DNA of 64,000 bases. Origin: an uncultured Phascolarctobacterium sp. Its GTDB lineage: Bacteria; Bacillota; Negativicutes; Acidaminococcales; Acidaminococcaceae. The notes under the pieces were generated by a model. That model ran no database searches, was not told where the DNA came from, and saw nothing but the letters and a program-made list of their open reading frames with translations. Positions within the stretch are counted from its first letter, which is position 1, and each line of letters opens with the position of its first letter. A program made the translations under genes and the position numbers. This document shows, piece after piece, positions 18,608 through 28,162 of the stretch. Location: assembly GCA_900551745.1 (NCBI GenBank), contig URXA01000004.1, positions 24,055 through 88,054 of the forward strand. The letters are read 5' to 3'.

Positions 18608-21600
18608 TTAGAATCTGTACTCCAGGGTCGTATAGTACATACGGCCTGCATACGGATACATACTTGTATGCGTCATTCCCGTTTTACTGCTTTCTTCCAA
18701 AACATCATAGCCACTGTTAAACAAATCGTTTACTCCAGCTGTCAATCGCCAATTATTATTAAATTTAAATTTAGCACCTATGTCAATTGTTTTTAACGGC
18801 TGCAAATATACTGATTGTGATGCAGTCATATCACCCATACCAGTAAATTGTTTTCCAATATAATTATACTCAGCAAATAAGTTTAACTTATCTCCAGGGA
18901 ACAAATAATCCAGACGTACATTAGCAAGCCATTCAGGAGTATACGAAATAGTCGGCTTTATCCCTATTGGCTGATTACCTATTTTATTATTAACACCTGA
19001 ATACTCTGATTTCTGCCAGGTTGCACTAATATTTAAAGATAATCTGTCCCATTTCATATTATGGCTTAATTCTATACCGTGTATCCATGCATCATCCAAC
19101 GCCATATAACTGGCTGGAGCATTAGGTGCGATCGGATACCATAAAGCATACTGGTTTTTCGTTCTGCGCTGAAACCATGTCAATATAGTATCCGTGTCGG
19201 CTTTTGCCATATATCCCTGCCAGTTCAAACCAAAATCAAACTGCGTACCACGTTCCCATGCGCCTGTACCAGCTGCGCCAAAAATAGCACTTGAACCCTC
19301 ATTAGGCATAATAGTTGCTCCATCGCCAAACAATTCATAAAAGTTAGGATGACGGTTATATGTACCCCATGTTGTTTTAAAACTCCAGTGATCATTCAAC
19401 GACTTTTGTAATCCTACACCCGCAGACCATTGCCATTTCTTATCATTATCCCCCATAGTTTCCATATCAACTTTATCAGCACGAACTATCGGCGTCATTT
19501 TAAAATCGCCGTCCTGATTCAAAGTGATCGTATCCTGTAAGGTAAAATGATACTCTTTAATTTTATACCTGGTAAGATAAGTTCTGCCATAATCTTTACC
19601 AGAACCACTGTTCCATTGATCCCATTCATTACCATTGGCATCCATTGTTTCGTCGCTGTAATCAAAGTTTGCCTCCAGCAAATGCCTGCTGCCCATTTTA
19701 TATGCGCTGTTTAAGTTAACACCATACTTATTGGATTCATAGCTGGTCCACCAGCTTCCCGGCTTCCTTGCCGGCTGCCAGTTTATAACACCATTATTGT
19801 GATCTTCCTGAGCTTTATAGGCGCCAACCCAAACATAATCTTTGGTGCTGTTTACATAGTAAGCTTTTATACCGTAATCCAAATTACCGCTTGTGTCCTG
19901 CAACCCAACCAAAAACTCTTTCTGTTTTATTCGTTGTTCTTTATCATAATACCCAGCGTCATACCATTTTTGAGAACCTTCATACCATGAAGTATCATAT
20001 TTCCCTTTTAATTGGTCCACCCTATAAGGTAATTGTTCCCATGTGTCTTTCCACTGGGCCTTCACCATCCATCTCTCATCCTGCCATTTGAGCATCCCAT
20101 TATTATTCTGATAGCCATTACTGCGACGTTTTAAAACACCATCAAATCGGCTATCCGTAATATTTTCAGGCCTTGCCTGAAAATCAAAATCACCAGTCCA
20201 GATATCACGCTGGAAGGTAGCCATCAAGCTGCCGCTGCCAAGCGGTGTCGTAAGCTCATAGTTGCCAGTATAACCGCCATACGACCTTATGCCCTGACTG
20301 ATACTGCCCCCTACTTTATCCGGTTTTTTTGTCACTATATTGATTACGCCACCAAGCGGTGAACCGCTGAAACGGGCAGGAACATACCCTCTGTATACCT
20401 CTACACGCTCTACATTATCTATAGGAATAGTTGCAAGATTTACAGCCGCATCTCCATTAAGGTTCATCAATACGCCATCAACATACACATTGACCTGAGC
20501 AGCTGTTGAACCTCTGCTGCGCGCTACCGTATAATGACCTGTTCCGCTTACGCGTTGTACGAAAAGTCCCGGCACGCGCTCAAGCAGAGTCGGCAAATCC
20601 TTCTGCTCTCCTTCAAACTGTTTGGTATGGATAACTGTTACCTGACCGGGCGACAATTTCTTTTCCCAATCAGGCCTTTTGGCCTCAACTGTTACTCCCG
20701 GCATCACATATCCTTCACTCAGACCACCGGCAACATCACCATCACTGACATACATTGTCTGTTCGTCACCGTTCTCGTGGTAGACACTTTCCTCACCGGG
20801 TTCTCCTACAACTACTGTCGGCTGATTCGCTTTACGGTATACCTCTACATTCCTCACACTTTTCACTTCGCCGGCATTACCCGCTTCTAATCCACCATCC
20901 CCATTATTGCCATACTCTTGGACGACCACAGCTTTAACATCTGCTTTTTTGCCGCTTCCATAGAAACCGCCCCACGTCCAGTTTGCTCCTCCGTTTATAC
21001 TCCACTCGCTGCCTACCTCGCTTCCAGCAGTTTTGACAAAATCAAGGTTGACCGTTCCTGTAGGCGAAATTTTTACATTTCCTCCTATTTTAAATTCTCC
21101 CCACGTATCCTTACCCTTTAATTCCGCCAGTGTTTTACTGTTTACGTAATAATCGGCTCTCAGACTCCTGTCTCCTGCAAATTCATGCAGCACTGCCGCT
21201 CCAATATAAATATTGCCCTTCCCCTCCGCAAAGTTTTTACCAAAATCTATACCCAGCTTGCCTGTTGCCGTGTCATATCCCGATTGTCTTACCTTCAGGC
21301 CATTGCTCAGCTCATAATCAGTTTCATCAACATGACCTGCAAAAAACGCTGCCTGCGGATTATAGAACCAGCCATCCTTTAATTTATTATATTTGCCATA
21401 CGCCACACCTAACCCGTATGCCCACGTCCCATAATCAGCATCTACCTTGCCCTGCGTTCCATTAGCCATAGTAGTATACAAGCTGTACTCATCTTTTAAT
21501 TTGCTGCCGGTCAACGCAAAATCCAAATAGTGGCCTTTCTTTCCCGTCCAGCTTGCATATGCGCCGACACCAATACTGCTTTGGTCGCTGTCCGTCCCGC

Positions 21601-23467
21601 TGAAGCTTCCGCTTCCGTCTATTTTATTCAAATAGAAACCTGTATATACCTTTCCTCCCCAAAGCTCCGGCGACAAAAGCTTATCATAACCGATCTGCAC
21701 ACCGCTGTAATTCTGGCTTAATTTATTCCCGTATTTAGACGAGCTTTTAAACTTGCCGCCAAACGCTTCTGCCCATAAATTTTCCTTTTCACTGCTTTCC
21801 CTATGCAGTTTCCCAGCTCTTTTGAACATACTTAAATAATTGCTTTTCCACAGATTGTTCAGCAAAATAGAATTATCCGTTGCCGCTTTACCCGACGCCG
21901 ACTCCGCATCCGTTTGCGTATACGTATAACTGTTTAAATACCAGGCGCTGCCTTTTTTACCACCGTCAACCTCAGGATCATCAAAATAATCTTCCGCTTT
22001 CTGGATGTCAGGCGTGATTTCGTACATTCCAAAAATACCGTCAACTAAAGAAGTTTTTCCACTTACCTCAGCTTTATTATCACCATTTAATATACCCAAA
22101 ATCATGGAATCTTTTTTATCTGTACTAGTCCCTTGAGGACTCCACACAGAATTACCGGAAGCAAACATCCCCAGACCGGGGACATAACCCAATTCTATAT
22201 TTATATTTACTTTCTCGCCTGTTGCAGTATCAAAATCTTTGATATAAACGACATCGAGTCCGTCACTCTCTATTACTCCATCCTTCTCAGCCTTGTCACT
22301 TTTAGTTATTGTTCCCTTATATGAGCCTAACCTTAAAGTCGTATTATTTCCAAATTTTGCATTATCTATATATAAATCCCTGGCTAACTTATATTGATTA
22401 TCGCCAACATAACCTTCATATTTTACTTGTCCCGTTGTATCATTGACATTAATTCTATTATAATTGATCAGTGGATCATCCCCTGATACATTGGCCCATG
22501 TCAAATCTATAGCGGCATTATTTTCCAACTCTAAAGCGCCTATTTTAATTGCAGTTTTAGACCCAACAAATTCACTTTCAGATTTGTCCGGCTGCGTCAC
22601 CTCTATATCTGCTCCACCGGAAAAATTACCATTAGTTTCAGAAGAAACAGATCCTGATGTATCAACAAAAAAACCATTATTGATAGTGTAATCATTATCT
22701 TTTAGAAGTGGACTATTCCTTATTGATTCTGTAACTCTGTCTAAAGGTCTCCAAGTTAGTCCCCCACTGACTTTTACAGAATCATAAGTATTAGCAGCAG
22801 TATTATATTTAATATTCTTTTCCCTATCTGTAATCTCAGTATACGAAAAAGAACCATGCATACTGATCAGAAATTCATTTCCATCGGCATCCACGCCATA
22901 TAATAACGGCATATTTTCCAATTTGCTGTAATCTCCTGAAGATAATGCTTCTGCTATTTCTTCTGCGTACTCAATATTATTCCAATATTTTTCATTCATT
23001 ATATCAATAATAGAATTCGGTGAGCTGGCGCTCCAATACCAACTATTATCAATATCCACTTTATTTCCATCGCTGGTTTTTACGTAAAAACGTTCTACGT
23101 TCAGTTCATTAGCTATATTTGAAACCGTATCATCTTTGTCCGGGGTATAAATTTTCTCATTGTAACCAAAAGTATATGCATGCGACAGATCATCACTCCA
23201 CCTATTAAAAAGAGTAACAGTTCCGTAACTATAACCTTTTGTTTTTATTTCAGAGAAATTCTCATCCTTAAATGAATTGGAATTATGCACACCACCGGTT
23301 ATCTTATACATATCCTCACTTCCGGTAGTCTCACCTATATTACTGCCATCTACAACTACATCTGCCGCCCAGCAGATGTCCCCCCCCGGATATGCAAACG
23401 CACACCCAAGTGATAACGCAATGCCCATTGCTATACTGTTCATTGTGTTTTTCCCACTATTCTTCAT
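18608..23467 (-). CDS. Autotransporter barrel-TonB receptor fusion, copy 2 (frame ON)
   Basis: About 1,619 residues. A signal peptide (KNSGKNTMNSIAMG onward), encoded across a G8 run, precedes a passenger of about 500 residues. Then come the alpha-helical lead-in (NLWKSNYLSMFKRAGKLH), an autotransporter barrel (about 556-832; NLWAEAFGGKF to NWTWGGFYG), a linker with PTVVVGEPGEE, and a TonB-box-like stretch before RPDWEKKLSPGQVTVI. The plug runs to GGVINIVTKKP (about 924-1049) and a receptor barrel ends YYTTLEYRF. An autotransporter barrel ends in the periplasm, so the linker and TonB box would be correctly placed for TonB. The start at 23467 is chosen because it is conserved with copy 1. Expression is probably MerR-activated. 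Confidence 0.9.
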   Translation of the reverse strand: MKNSGKNTMNSIAMGIALSLGCAFAYPGGDICWAADVVVDGSNIGETTGSEDMYKITGGVHNSNSFKDENFSEIKTKGYSYGTVTLFNRWSDDLSHAYTFGYNEKIYTPDKDDTVSNIANELNVERFYVKTSDGNKVDIDNSWYWSASSPNSIIDIMNEKYWNNIEYAEEIAEALSSGDYSKLENMPLLYGVDADGNEFLISMHGSFSYTEITDREKNIKYNTAANTYDSVKVSGGLTWRPLDRVTESIRNSPLLKDNDYTINNGFFVDTSGSVSSETNGNFSGGADIEVTQPDKSESEFVGSKTAIKIGALELENNAAIDLTWANVSGDDPLINYNRINVNDTTGQVKYEGYVGDNQYKLARDLYIDNAKFGNNTTLRLGSYKGTITKSDKAEKDGVIESDGLDVVYIKDFDTATGEKVNINIELGYVPGLGMFASGNSVWSPQGTSTDKKDSMILGILNGDNKAEVSGKTSLVDGIFGMYEITPDIQKAEDYFDDPEVDGGKKGSAWYLNSYTYTQTDAESASGKAATDNSILLNNLWKSNYLSMFKRAGKLHRESSEKENLWAEAFGGKFKSSSKYGNKLSQNYSGVQIGYDKLLSPELWGGKVYTGFYLNKIDGSGSFSGTDSDQSSIGVGAYASWTGKKGHYLDFALTGSKLKDEYSLYTTMANGTQGKVDADYGTWAYGLGVAYGKYNKLKDGWFYNPQAAFFAGHVDETDYELSNGLKVRQSGYDTATGKLGIDFGKNFAEGKGNIYIGAAVLHEFAGDRSLRADYYVNSKTLAELKGKDTWGEFKIGGNVKISPTGTVNLDFVKTAGSEVGSEWSINGGANWTWGGFYGSGKKADVKAVVVQEYGNNGDGGLEAGNAGEVKSVRNVEVYRKANQPTVVVGEPGEESVYHENGDEQTMYVSDGDVAGGLSEGYVMPGVTVEAKRPDWEKKLSPGQVTVIHTKQFEGEQKDLPTLLERVPGLFVQRVSGTGHYTVARSRGSTAAQVNVYVDGVLMNLNGDAAVNLATIPIDNVERVEVYRGYVPARFSGSPLGGVINIVTKKPDKVGGSISQGIRSYGGYTGNYELTTPLGSGSLMATFQRDIWTGDFDFQARPENITDSRFDGVLKRRSNGYQNNNGMLKWQDERWMVKAQWKDTWEQLPYRVDQLKGKYDTSWYEGSQKWYDAGYYDKEQRIKQKEFLVGLQDTSGNLDYGIKAYYVNSTKDYVWVGAYKAQEDHNNGVINWQPARKPGSWWTSYESNKYGVNLNSAYKMGSRHLLEANFDYSDETMDANGNEWDQWNSGSGKDYGRTYLTRYKIKEYHFTLQDTITLNQDGDFKMTPIVRADKVDMETMGDNDKKWQWSAGVGLQKSLNDHWSFKTTWGTYNRHPNFYELFGDGATIMPNEGSSAIFGAAGTGAWERGTQFDFGLNWQGYMAKADTDTILTWFQRRTKNQYALWYPIAPNAPASYMALDDAWIHGIELSHNMKWDRLSLNISATWQKSEYSGVNNKIGNQPIGIKPTISYTPEWLANVRLDYLFPGDKLNLFAEYNYIGKQFTGMGDMTASQSVYLQPLKTIDIGAKFKFNNNWRLTAGVNDLFNSGYDVLEESSKTGMTHTSMYPYAGRMYYTTLEYRF
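23380..23387 (-). repeat. G8 homopolymer (coding strand) at the end of a signal peptide, in frame
   Basis: Eight C on the plus strand. They encode Pro-Gly-Gly-Asp and keep signal peptide and mature protein in frame. It is a likely slippage site. Confidence 0.9.
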
Positions 23468-23485
23468 CACCCTATCATCCCTTTC
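23388..23485 (-). repeat. Near-identical 98-bp direct repeat, copy B (5' end of fusion 2)
   Basis: The partner of 17491-17588, in the same orientation. Confidence 0.85.
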
Positions 23486-23521
23486 CATTTTTCTTCAAAA
23501 TAAACACCCATATCAGTTTAC

Positions 23522-23552
23522 AGTATAAACCATATGACATTCATACAGTCAA
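23522..23552 (-). promoter_or_regulatory. MerR-type promoter with 19-bp spacer, fusion 2
   Basis: On the minus strand, -35 TTGACT (23547-23552), a 19-bp spacer and -10 TATACT (23522-23527). The spacer resembles that of fusion 1 (GTATGA, GTCATA and GGTT in register), with a less perfect dyad. It is probably controlled by MerR 1. Confidence 0.8.
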
Positions 23553-23589
23553 TAGCTTATTAGTATTTAATATTATTTTTGTAAAAAAC

Positions 23590-23625
23590 AATAACCTCTG
23601 ATGTAAAATTACATCAGAGGTTATT
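23590..23625. terminator. Terminator of the ExbB-ExbD-TonB operon
   Basis: A 17-bp perfect stem (23590-23606 with 23609-23625), 34 bases past the last gene of the operon. Confidence 0.85.
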
Positions 23626-23659
23626 TATTATGACTTAATTTTAAAACTATTAAATTGAA

Positions 23660-24031
23660 TTATTTCTGCTTATTCGCCTCAAAAAAAGCGTTATAATCCT
23701 CAACCACTTTATTAGCGCTTGCAATCGCTTTATTACGCTGCTCGATGATCTTATTTAAATCATTAGTAGTGCCGTCAATATACTTCTGCACAGCTTTTAA
23801 ATAATTATCGACAGCGGCAATATATTCAGTTACAGCCTTAGCATCTTTTAATGATTCCGGCTTTACAGGCACTGCCGGAACAGCATCCTCAAGTACAGGA
23901 TATACCGCAGTTAAATTAGTAGCGTTAGGATCGACCGGCGCTTCAGCCTGTTTCTCTTCAGCAAAACAGACAGCTGCCAGACTAAAAGTCAATAACAAAG
24001 CAAAAAATAAAGTTGTAAACTGTTTTTTCAT
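23660..24031 (-). CDS. Small secreted coiled-coil protein of unknown function
   Basis: About 123 residues. The signal peptide (KKQFTTLFFALLLTFSLAA, cleavage near CFAEE) is followed by an Ala/Pro-rich stretch and a helical, coiled-coil-like C-terminal half (residues 65-120). No family is recognised. It is the last gene of the operon, after ExbB, ExbD, TonB and a small Cys-rich protein, so it may be a periplasmic partner of the TonB machinery. An in-frame ATG at 24049 overlaps the preceding stop in a TAATG, but the one at 24031 gives the better signal peptide. Confidence 0.65.
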   Translation of the reverse strand: MKKQFTTLFFALLLTFSLAAVCFAEEKQAEAPVDPNATNLTAVYPVLEDAVPAVPVKPESLKDAKAVTEYIAAVDNYLKAVQKYIDGTTNDLNKIIEQRNKAIASANKVVEDYNAFFEANKQK

Positions 24032-24048
24032 AATACGCACCATCCTCA

Positions 24049-24273
24049 TTATTTTATATTCCTGTCATCACTCTTCCGCTTGCCCTTCATTTTTTCAAGC
24101 TCAGCTTCCGACTGCCTGAAACAAGAATAACTGCAGTAATATTTACGCAGCTTGTTGATCGTTCTTTTATAAGTATGCAAGCTTTTATTGCCAAAAAACT
24201 CTTTACCGCAGCAGGCACAATTCATTGTTCTGCTGTTTAAAGTACTGTCAAAATTATCATATCGTGTCATCAT
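24049..24273 (-). CDS. Small Cys-rich, probably zinc-binding protein
   Basis: About 74 residues. A CACCGKEFFG knuckle and a YYCSYSCF knuckle lie about 25 residues apart, separated by a basic stretch, which suggests a treble-clef or TRASH-like metal site. The C-terminus is charged. The open frame begins upstream within the tonB gene; the Met pair at 24273 is the most plausible start, though no good ribosome site is seen, so coupling to TonB translation is likely. The function is unknown; its place in a cobalamin-controlled TonB operon could mean metal sensing or assembly. Confidence 0.5.
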   Translation of the reverse strand: MMTRYDNFDSTLNSRTMNCACCGKEFFGNKSLHTYKRTINKLRKYYCSYSCFRQSEAELEKMKGKRKSDDRNIK

Positions 24274-24320
24274 CGCAGTTTCAATTCCAACCCTTTTCAA
24301 CTTCACCACTCCAACAAATC

Positions 24321-25112
24321 CTAATGCAGTACAAAATTGACCGGCATCGTAATATAACAACGTACAGGACTGCCATATGTATCTTTAGCCGGGCTGAAAC
24401 TCCAATTATATACAGCCTCAACAGCAGCGCCGTCCAGAGCCTCATTGCCGCTGCTGCGCGCAACAAAAGCATTCTCAACACTGCCGCCCGAACTTACAAG
24501 CATTTTTACATAAACAGTACCCTCGATCTCCCGATTTCTGGCGGCAGGAGGATAACGAGGATCCGTACTGGATACTAAATACGGCGGTGTTACCGGAACA
24601 CCACTGCCGCTTCCCTGACCTGCCCCACTGCCGCTGCCGCTTCCAGAACCACTGCCAGTACCCGAGCCGCTGCCTTCACCGCTGCCCTGCCCTGTCCCAG
24701 CCCCTGTTCCTTCACCGCCGCCGGTACCAGTACCACCGGCTTCACCGCTTTTAACATTACTCTGAGCCGCTTCACTCGACGTACTGCTCGACTGCGGTTG
24801 TCTGAGCTGCTCCTGCTGCTGCGTCTGCGGCTTCTGCTTTCTGTCAACTATATCATCTGTTCTTACCGGCGCAGACTGCTGTTTTTGCTGCTGCACCGTA
24901 GCAGCAGAAGCAGCAGTTTCAGCAGTTCCCTTCTCGGCAGCAGCGCTGCCTTTACCGCCGCCGCCACCGCCGCCGCCTAAAGTCACCTCTAAAATCTGCG
25001 GTGGTCTTTGCGTAAAACGATACCCTAAAATGCCAAGCAGAGCTGCGGCAACAATATGAACTGCAAGCGCAATGGCAATACCCTTGCCTAAGCGTCTGCC
25101 TCTATCCGTCAT
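24321..25112 (-). CDS. tonB: TonB energy transducer with a Gly/Ser-rich linker
   Basis: A 263-residue TonB protein. An N-terminal transmembrane helix (about residues 10-30, IAIALAVHIVAAALLGILGY, with a His in the membrane) is followed by a periplasmic linker and a C-terminal TonB domain of about 80 residues (DPRYPPAARNREIEGTVYVK, then AVYNWSFSPAKD). The linker is odd. Instead of the usual Pro-Glu/Pro-Lys repeats it has Gln-rich and then long Gly-Ser/Gly-Thr repeats (about 125-170), made of short DNA repeats. The start overlaps the exbD stop by 4 bp. It transmits proton-motive energy from ExbBD to the receptors and double-barrel proteins. Confidence 0.92.
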   Translation of the reverse strand: MTDRGRRLGKGIAIALAVHIVAAALLGILGYRFTQRPPQILEVTLGGGGGGGGKGSAAAEKGTAETAASAATVQQQKQQSAPVRTDDIVDRKQKPQTQQQEQLRQPQSSSTSSEAAQSNVKSGEAGGTGTGGGEGTGAGTGQGSGEGSGSGTGSGSGSGSGSGAGQGSGSGVPVTPPYLVSSTDPRYPPAARNREIEGTVYVKMLVSSGGSVENAFVARSSGNEALDGAAVEAVYNWSFSPAKDTYGSPVRCYITMPVNFVLH

Positions 25113-25522
25113 TTGCCATCACCCAGATCCGTTGCCAAGCCAAAGCGTGTTACTCCCGCGCCCTTCAACTCATCCATCAGCTTGATAACCGTTTTATAAT
25201 TAGCCTCGCCGTCGGCGCGGATAATCACCGAAAAAGCAGCGTCACGTTTACTTTCAGCAGCTGCGTTAGCAACCAGCTGTTTCATCTCGATCTTATTATC
25301 TTCCAGATACAATACGCCGTCTTTTTTTACCGTCACTGCAAAATTACTTTTGCTTACGGTCTCTGAATTCTGCGCCACCGGCAACCTGATCGGGATGGTT
25401 TTTATTTCGCTCATATACATCGTACTGACGATAAAAAATACCAGCAGCAGAAAAATCATATCTATCATCGGGCTCAGCATCAGCTGCGGCGGTAAGCTCT
25501 GTTTTCTAGGTCGTCTGCGCAT
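25109..25522 (-). CDS. exbD: ExbD proton-channel subunit
   Basis: A 137-residue ExbD/TolR-type protein with one N-terminal transmembrane helix. LSPMIDMIFLLLVFFIVS carries the conserved membrane Asp that takes part in proton flow. A periplasmic domain with VTVKKDGVLYLEDNKI and VIIRADGEANYKTVI follows. The length is normal. It lies 15 bp after exbB and overlaps tonB. Confidence 0.94.
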   Translation of the reverse strand: MRRRPRKQSLPPQLMLSPMIDMIFLLLVFFIVSTMYMSEIKTIPIRLPVAQNSETVSKSNFAVTVKKDGVLYLEDNKIEMKQLVANAAAESKRDAAFSVIIRADGEANYKTVIKLMDELKGAGVTRFGLATDLGDGK

Positions 25523-25537
25523 CTTCTACACCGCCCC

Positions 25538-26170
25538 TCAGTTTTTACTGCCGCCGTTTTTGGCCTGAACGATATCTATCAAAACATTTGCAACCTCGTA
25601 AATATTCAGCGAAGCGGTTTTTACCTTGCTGGACAAATACGCATGTATACACATGCCCATGATCGCAATACACAAACCAAAAACAGTCGTTATCAATGCC
25701 TCGCCAATACCGGCAGTTACCGCCATCGGATTCTGCGCCCTTTCATTCAAAGCATTAAAAGAGCTGATCATACCTGTAATGGTACCCAAAAGACCCAGCA
25801 TTGGCGCCAGGCCAATAACAACGCTCAGATAATCAAGATTCTGCTCCATACCGTCAATGGCCCTGTCAGCCTTAGAATAAACAATCGACTCCAGCCTTTT
25901 ACCAAGATCTTCGTTGATATCCAAAGTCTCTGTCGCCAGCTCTGCCGCATCACCCTTATTCATACCGGCAAACTCACGTGCCCCGACAATATTAAAATCA
26001 TTCATCAGGCGACAAAACTCCATCACAAAATCAGTACTCGAAAGCGCCTTTTTATAATATAAATAACGCTCCACACCAATAGCGATAGCGGCAATCGAAC
26101 ATAACAAAAGCGGCCACATACAAGCCCCGCCTCTTTGAAAATAATCTATAGCTCCGGCAAAAATACCCAT
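25538..26170 (-). CDS. exbB: ExbB proton-channel subunit
   Basis: A 210-residue MotA/TolQ/ExbB family membrane protein with transmembrane segments near residues 15-35, 120-140 and 160-185. The family motif LAPMLGLLGTITGMISSF lies near residue 121. It forms the pentameric channel around ExbD that drives TonB. It begins 18 bp after the binding-protein gene, with a GGAGG site before the ATG, and belongs to the riboswitch-led operon. Confidence 0.94.
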   Translation of the reverse strand: MGIFAGAIDYFQRGGACMWPLLLCSIAAIAIGVERYLYYKKALSSTDFVMEFCRLMNDFNIVGAREFAGMNKGDAAELATETLDINEDLGKRLESIVYSKADRAIDGMEQNLDYLSVVIGLAPMLGLLGTITGMISSFNALNERAQNPMAVTAGIGEALITTVFGLCIAIMGMCIHAYLSSKVKTASLNIYEVANVLIDIVQAKNGGSKN

Positions 26171-26188
26171 TTCTGTATACCTCCAAAA

Positions 26189-27166
26189 TCAATTGAATTT
26201 TTCAGGATAAGCGGCTTCAGCCAGATCCCTGATCGCATAAACTATATAATGTGTCGTACTGTATAAATAAGTGTCACGCAGCTGCACGACCCTTTTATTC
26301 TTTACAGCATTAACACTTTGATAAGCTCGGTTCTGCAAAATCTCCTCCCGCATCTTAGACGGGTCCTGCTCGTTATCATACTTCCAGCTGGGAATAACAA
26401 GCAAATCAGGATTCAGCCTGATCAGCGTTTCCTCAGAAAAAGCAGCATTCGGCGGCAAGTTATATTCCGCCACCACATTCTTCACCTCGGCATAATTACA
26501 GATATCGGCAAAGGTAGTACCCTTAGCCCCAAATGGCCCCATATAAGAAAGCGCCATCACACTGATATGTTCTTCAGGAGCGATATTGCCTACTCTTGCC
26601 CTTACAAAAGCAAGCTCCTTCTCCATACCTGCCACGATCTTACCGCCGGCAACACGTTCATCAACAACATTTGACAGCTCACAAATAGTCTGTTTGATCT
26701 CTTTAACAGTAGTCGGCGTTTTATAAACATAAACATTTACACCAGCACCGCGCAAAAGCTCAACAAAATTCAAATCTGTCCAGTTCGGCACCAAAACCAA
26801 GTCAGGTTTCTGAGCCAAAACAGACTCCAGACTGCCGCTTTGCACGCGCCCCTTTACCCGTACAGCTTTATCTGCCGCAGGCGAAATTCCGGCATCATCT
26901 GCCAGATATGTCAAAGCAGCGATCCGATCAGGCTCTACCATATCCAGCAGCACCTCATCCGCACTCAGTCCCAATGATACTATGCGCTGCGGCTTATGCT
27001 CAAAATCCAGCCTTGTTTTAGTTGCATCCACAACACTGTAACCACCACGTCCGGAAGCCGGAGTCTCAATTTCGGGAGGTTTGCCGCAGCCTGCCATAAA
27101 CAACACGGCAGCAGTACTGACAACTAAAACGGCAGCCTTTAATAAATACCTACATTTTGCAATCAC
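26189..27166 (-). CDS. Substrate-binding lipoprotein, BtuF/FecB-type, in the TonB operon
   Basis: A 325-residue lipoprotein with a signal peptide ending in the lipobox FMAGC. The class III binding-protein fold is shown by KPQRIVSLGLSADEVLLDMV, KPDLVLVPNWTDLNFVELLRGAGVNV in two parts, and a Tyr-rich C-terminus (DTYLYSTTHYIVYAIRDLAE). It resembles the binding proteins of clusters 2 and 3 more than those of cluster 1. It is expressed with ExbB/ExbD/TonB under a cobalamin riboswitch, but no permease is in the operon. A corrinoid ligand is plausible from the control element, not from the protein itself. Confidence 0.88.
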   Translation of the reverse strand: MIAKCRYLLKAAVLVVSTAAVLFMAGCGKPPEIETPASGRGGYSVVDATKTRLDFEHKPQRIVSLGLSADEVLLDMVEPDRIAALTYLADDAGISPAADKAVRVKGRVQSGSLESVLAQKPDLVLVPNWTDLNFVELLRGAGVNVYVYKTPTTVKEIKQTICELSNVVDERVAGGKIVAGMEKELAFVRARVGNIAPEEHISVMALSYMGPFGAKGTTFADICNYAEVKNVVAEYNLPPNAAFSEETLIRLNPDLLVIPSWKYDNEQDPSKMREEILQNRAYQSVNAVKNKRVVQLRDTYLYSTTHYIVYAIRDLAEAAYPEKFN

Positions 27167-27169
27167 GCA

Positions 27170-28162
27170 TTAATCTCCTTCGTCATCGATAGACAATTTT
27201 CTGCCGCAGGCAGTAAGCTGTACCTCAATGTTTTTTTCAAAATCGCTGAAATCCCTGTAAGCAAGTTCATGCACCACATAATCCGGCTTAATAAACCTTA
27301 AAAGCTTCTGCACAGCCTTATCTGTAAAAGGCCTGTGCTGATCTATTTTTATCACATGCTTCATTCGTTCAATATTAGAGCTTTCCGAATCAAAAACACG
27401 TTCAAAAGTTTTAACATAATCTCCGGAAAGAGAACAGTTTAAATGCAGTCCTCTGATCAGCTTTCTGTCCTCACCAAGCGCTTTTACTGTTTTTAAAATA
27501 TACTCGATCCCATCCTGTTCAGTCTGCAGCTCGGGATTAGTATTCATCAAATGCCCGGTATCAAGCATGATCCCAACATTCTTATGTTTTATCTTTTCAA
27601 AAAAGGCGTGCACTACTACAGGGTCTGTCAGCCGCAGTCCCGGCCACCATAAATTTTCAAATAATACCAGAACATCTTCGGGGACCTCGTCAGCCACTCT
27701 GTTAAAAACAGCGGCAGCGGCAGTCACGATCTCCATATCGCTGTGCTCAAACTTAAAAGTAAATACCTCCTCAAGAGTACATTCGGCTACATGCCATACC
27801 AGATACTCCGGCTTTTCAACCAGCGCCGCCTTAATATTATCCCTTATATTGCGCAGCCAGCCCATACAATAAGTAGTACCGTAATAATCCTTCAAAGCAT
27901 CTTTAGACGTAAAAAAGCGACTTAAGACTTCCTTATCATTCCGGTACATCGCCAGCCACATCGGCCAGTAATTTAAATGCACTCCCACAGCCAAATGCTC
28001 AAATGACTTAAAATACGGCACATTCCTGTAAACCAGAAGCTCGATCCCAGCAAGCCCCAACCCTGCAACAAACTGCTCCAAAGTTTTTCCGGTTTTCAAA
28101 ATCTCTTTCTCCTGCCCAGGCATAAAACAGTAATTGCATAAATGCTTTGTTTTACGCCTCAT
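27170..28162 (-). CDS. TIM-barrel protein of the xylose isomerase/AP endonuclease 2 superfamily
   Basis: A 330-residue soluble protein with the pattern of the sugar-phosphate isomerase/endonuclease IV superfamily. GLGLAGIELLVYR opens the barrel. VLFENLWWPGLRLTD supplies a Glu, NVGIMLDTGHLMNTNP an Asp and His, and LIRGLHLNCSL another His, the usual metal ligands. It lacks a signal peptide. It lies 3 bp before the binding-protein gene and overlaps the small upstream gene by 4 bp. Finding it in a TonB/ExbBD operon under cobalamin control is unusual. It may modify the imported ligand or a sugar or alpha-ribosyl part of it, but that is a guess. Confidence 0.75.
   Translation of the reverse strand: MRRKTKHLCNYCFMPGQEKEILKTGKTLEQFVAGLGLAGIELLVYRNVPYFKSFEHLAVGVHLNYWPMWLAMYRNDKEVLSRFFTSKDALKDYYGTTYCMGWLRNIRDNIKAALVEKPEYLVWHVAECTLEEVFTFKFEHSDMEIVTAAAAVFNRVADEVPEDVLVLFENLWWPGLRLTDPVVVHAFFEKIKHKNVGIMLDTGHLMNTNPELQTEQDGIEYILKTVKALGEDRKLIRGLHLNCSLSGDYVKTFERVFDSESSNIERMKHVIKIDQHRPFTDKAVQKLLRFIKPDYVVHELAYRDFSDFEKNIEVQLTACGRKLSIDDEGD

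Noticed and set aside
12442..23467. Receptor fusion as an assembly artefact joining two genes
   Set aside because: Three copies with different sequences share the same junction and linker motif, and each frame is continuous across it.
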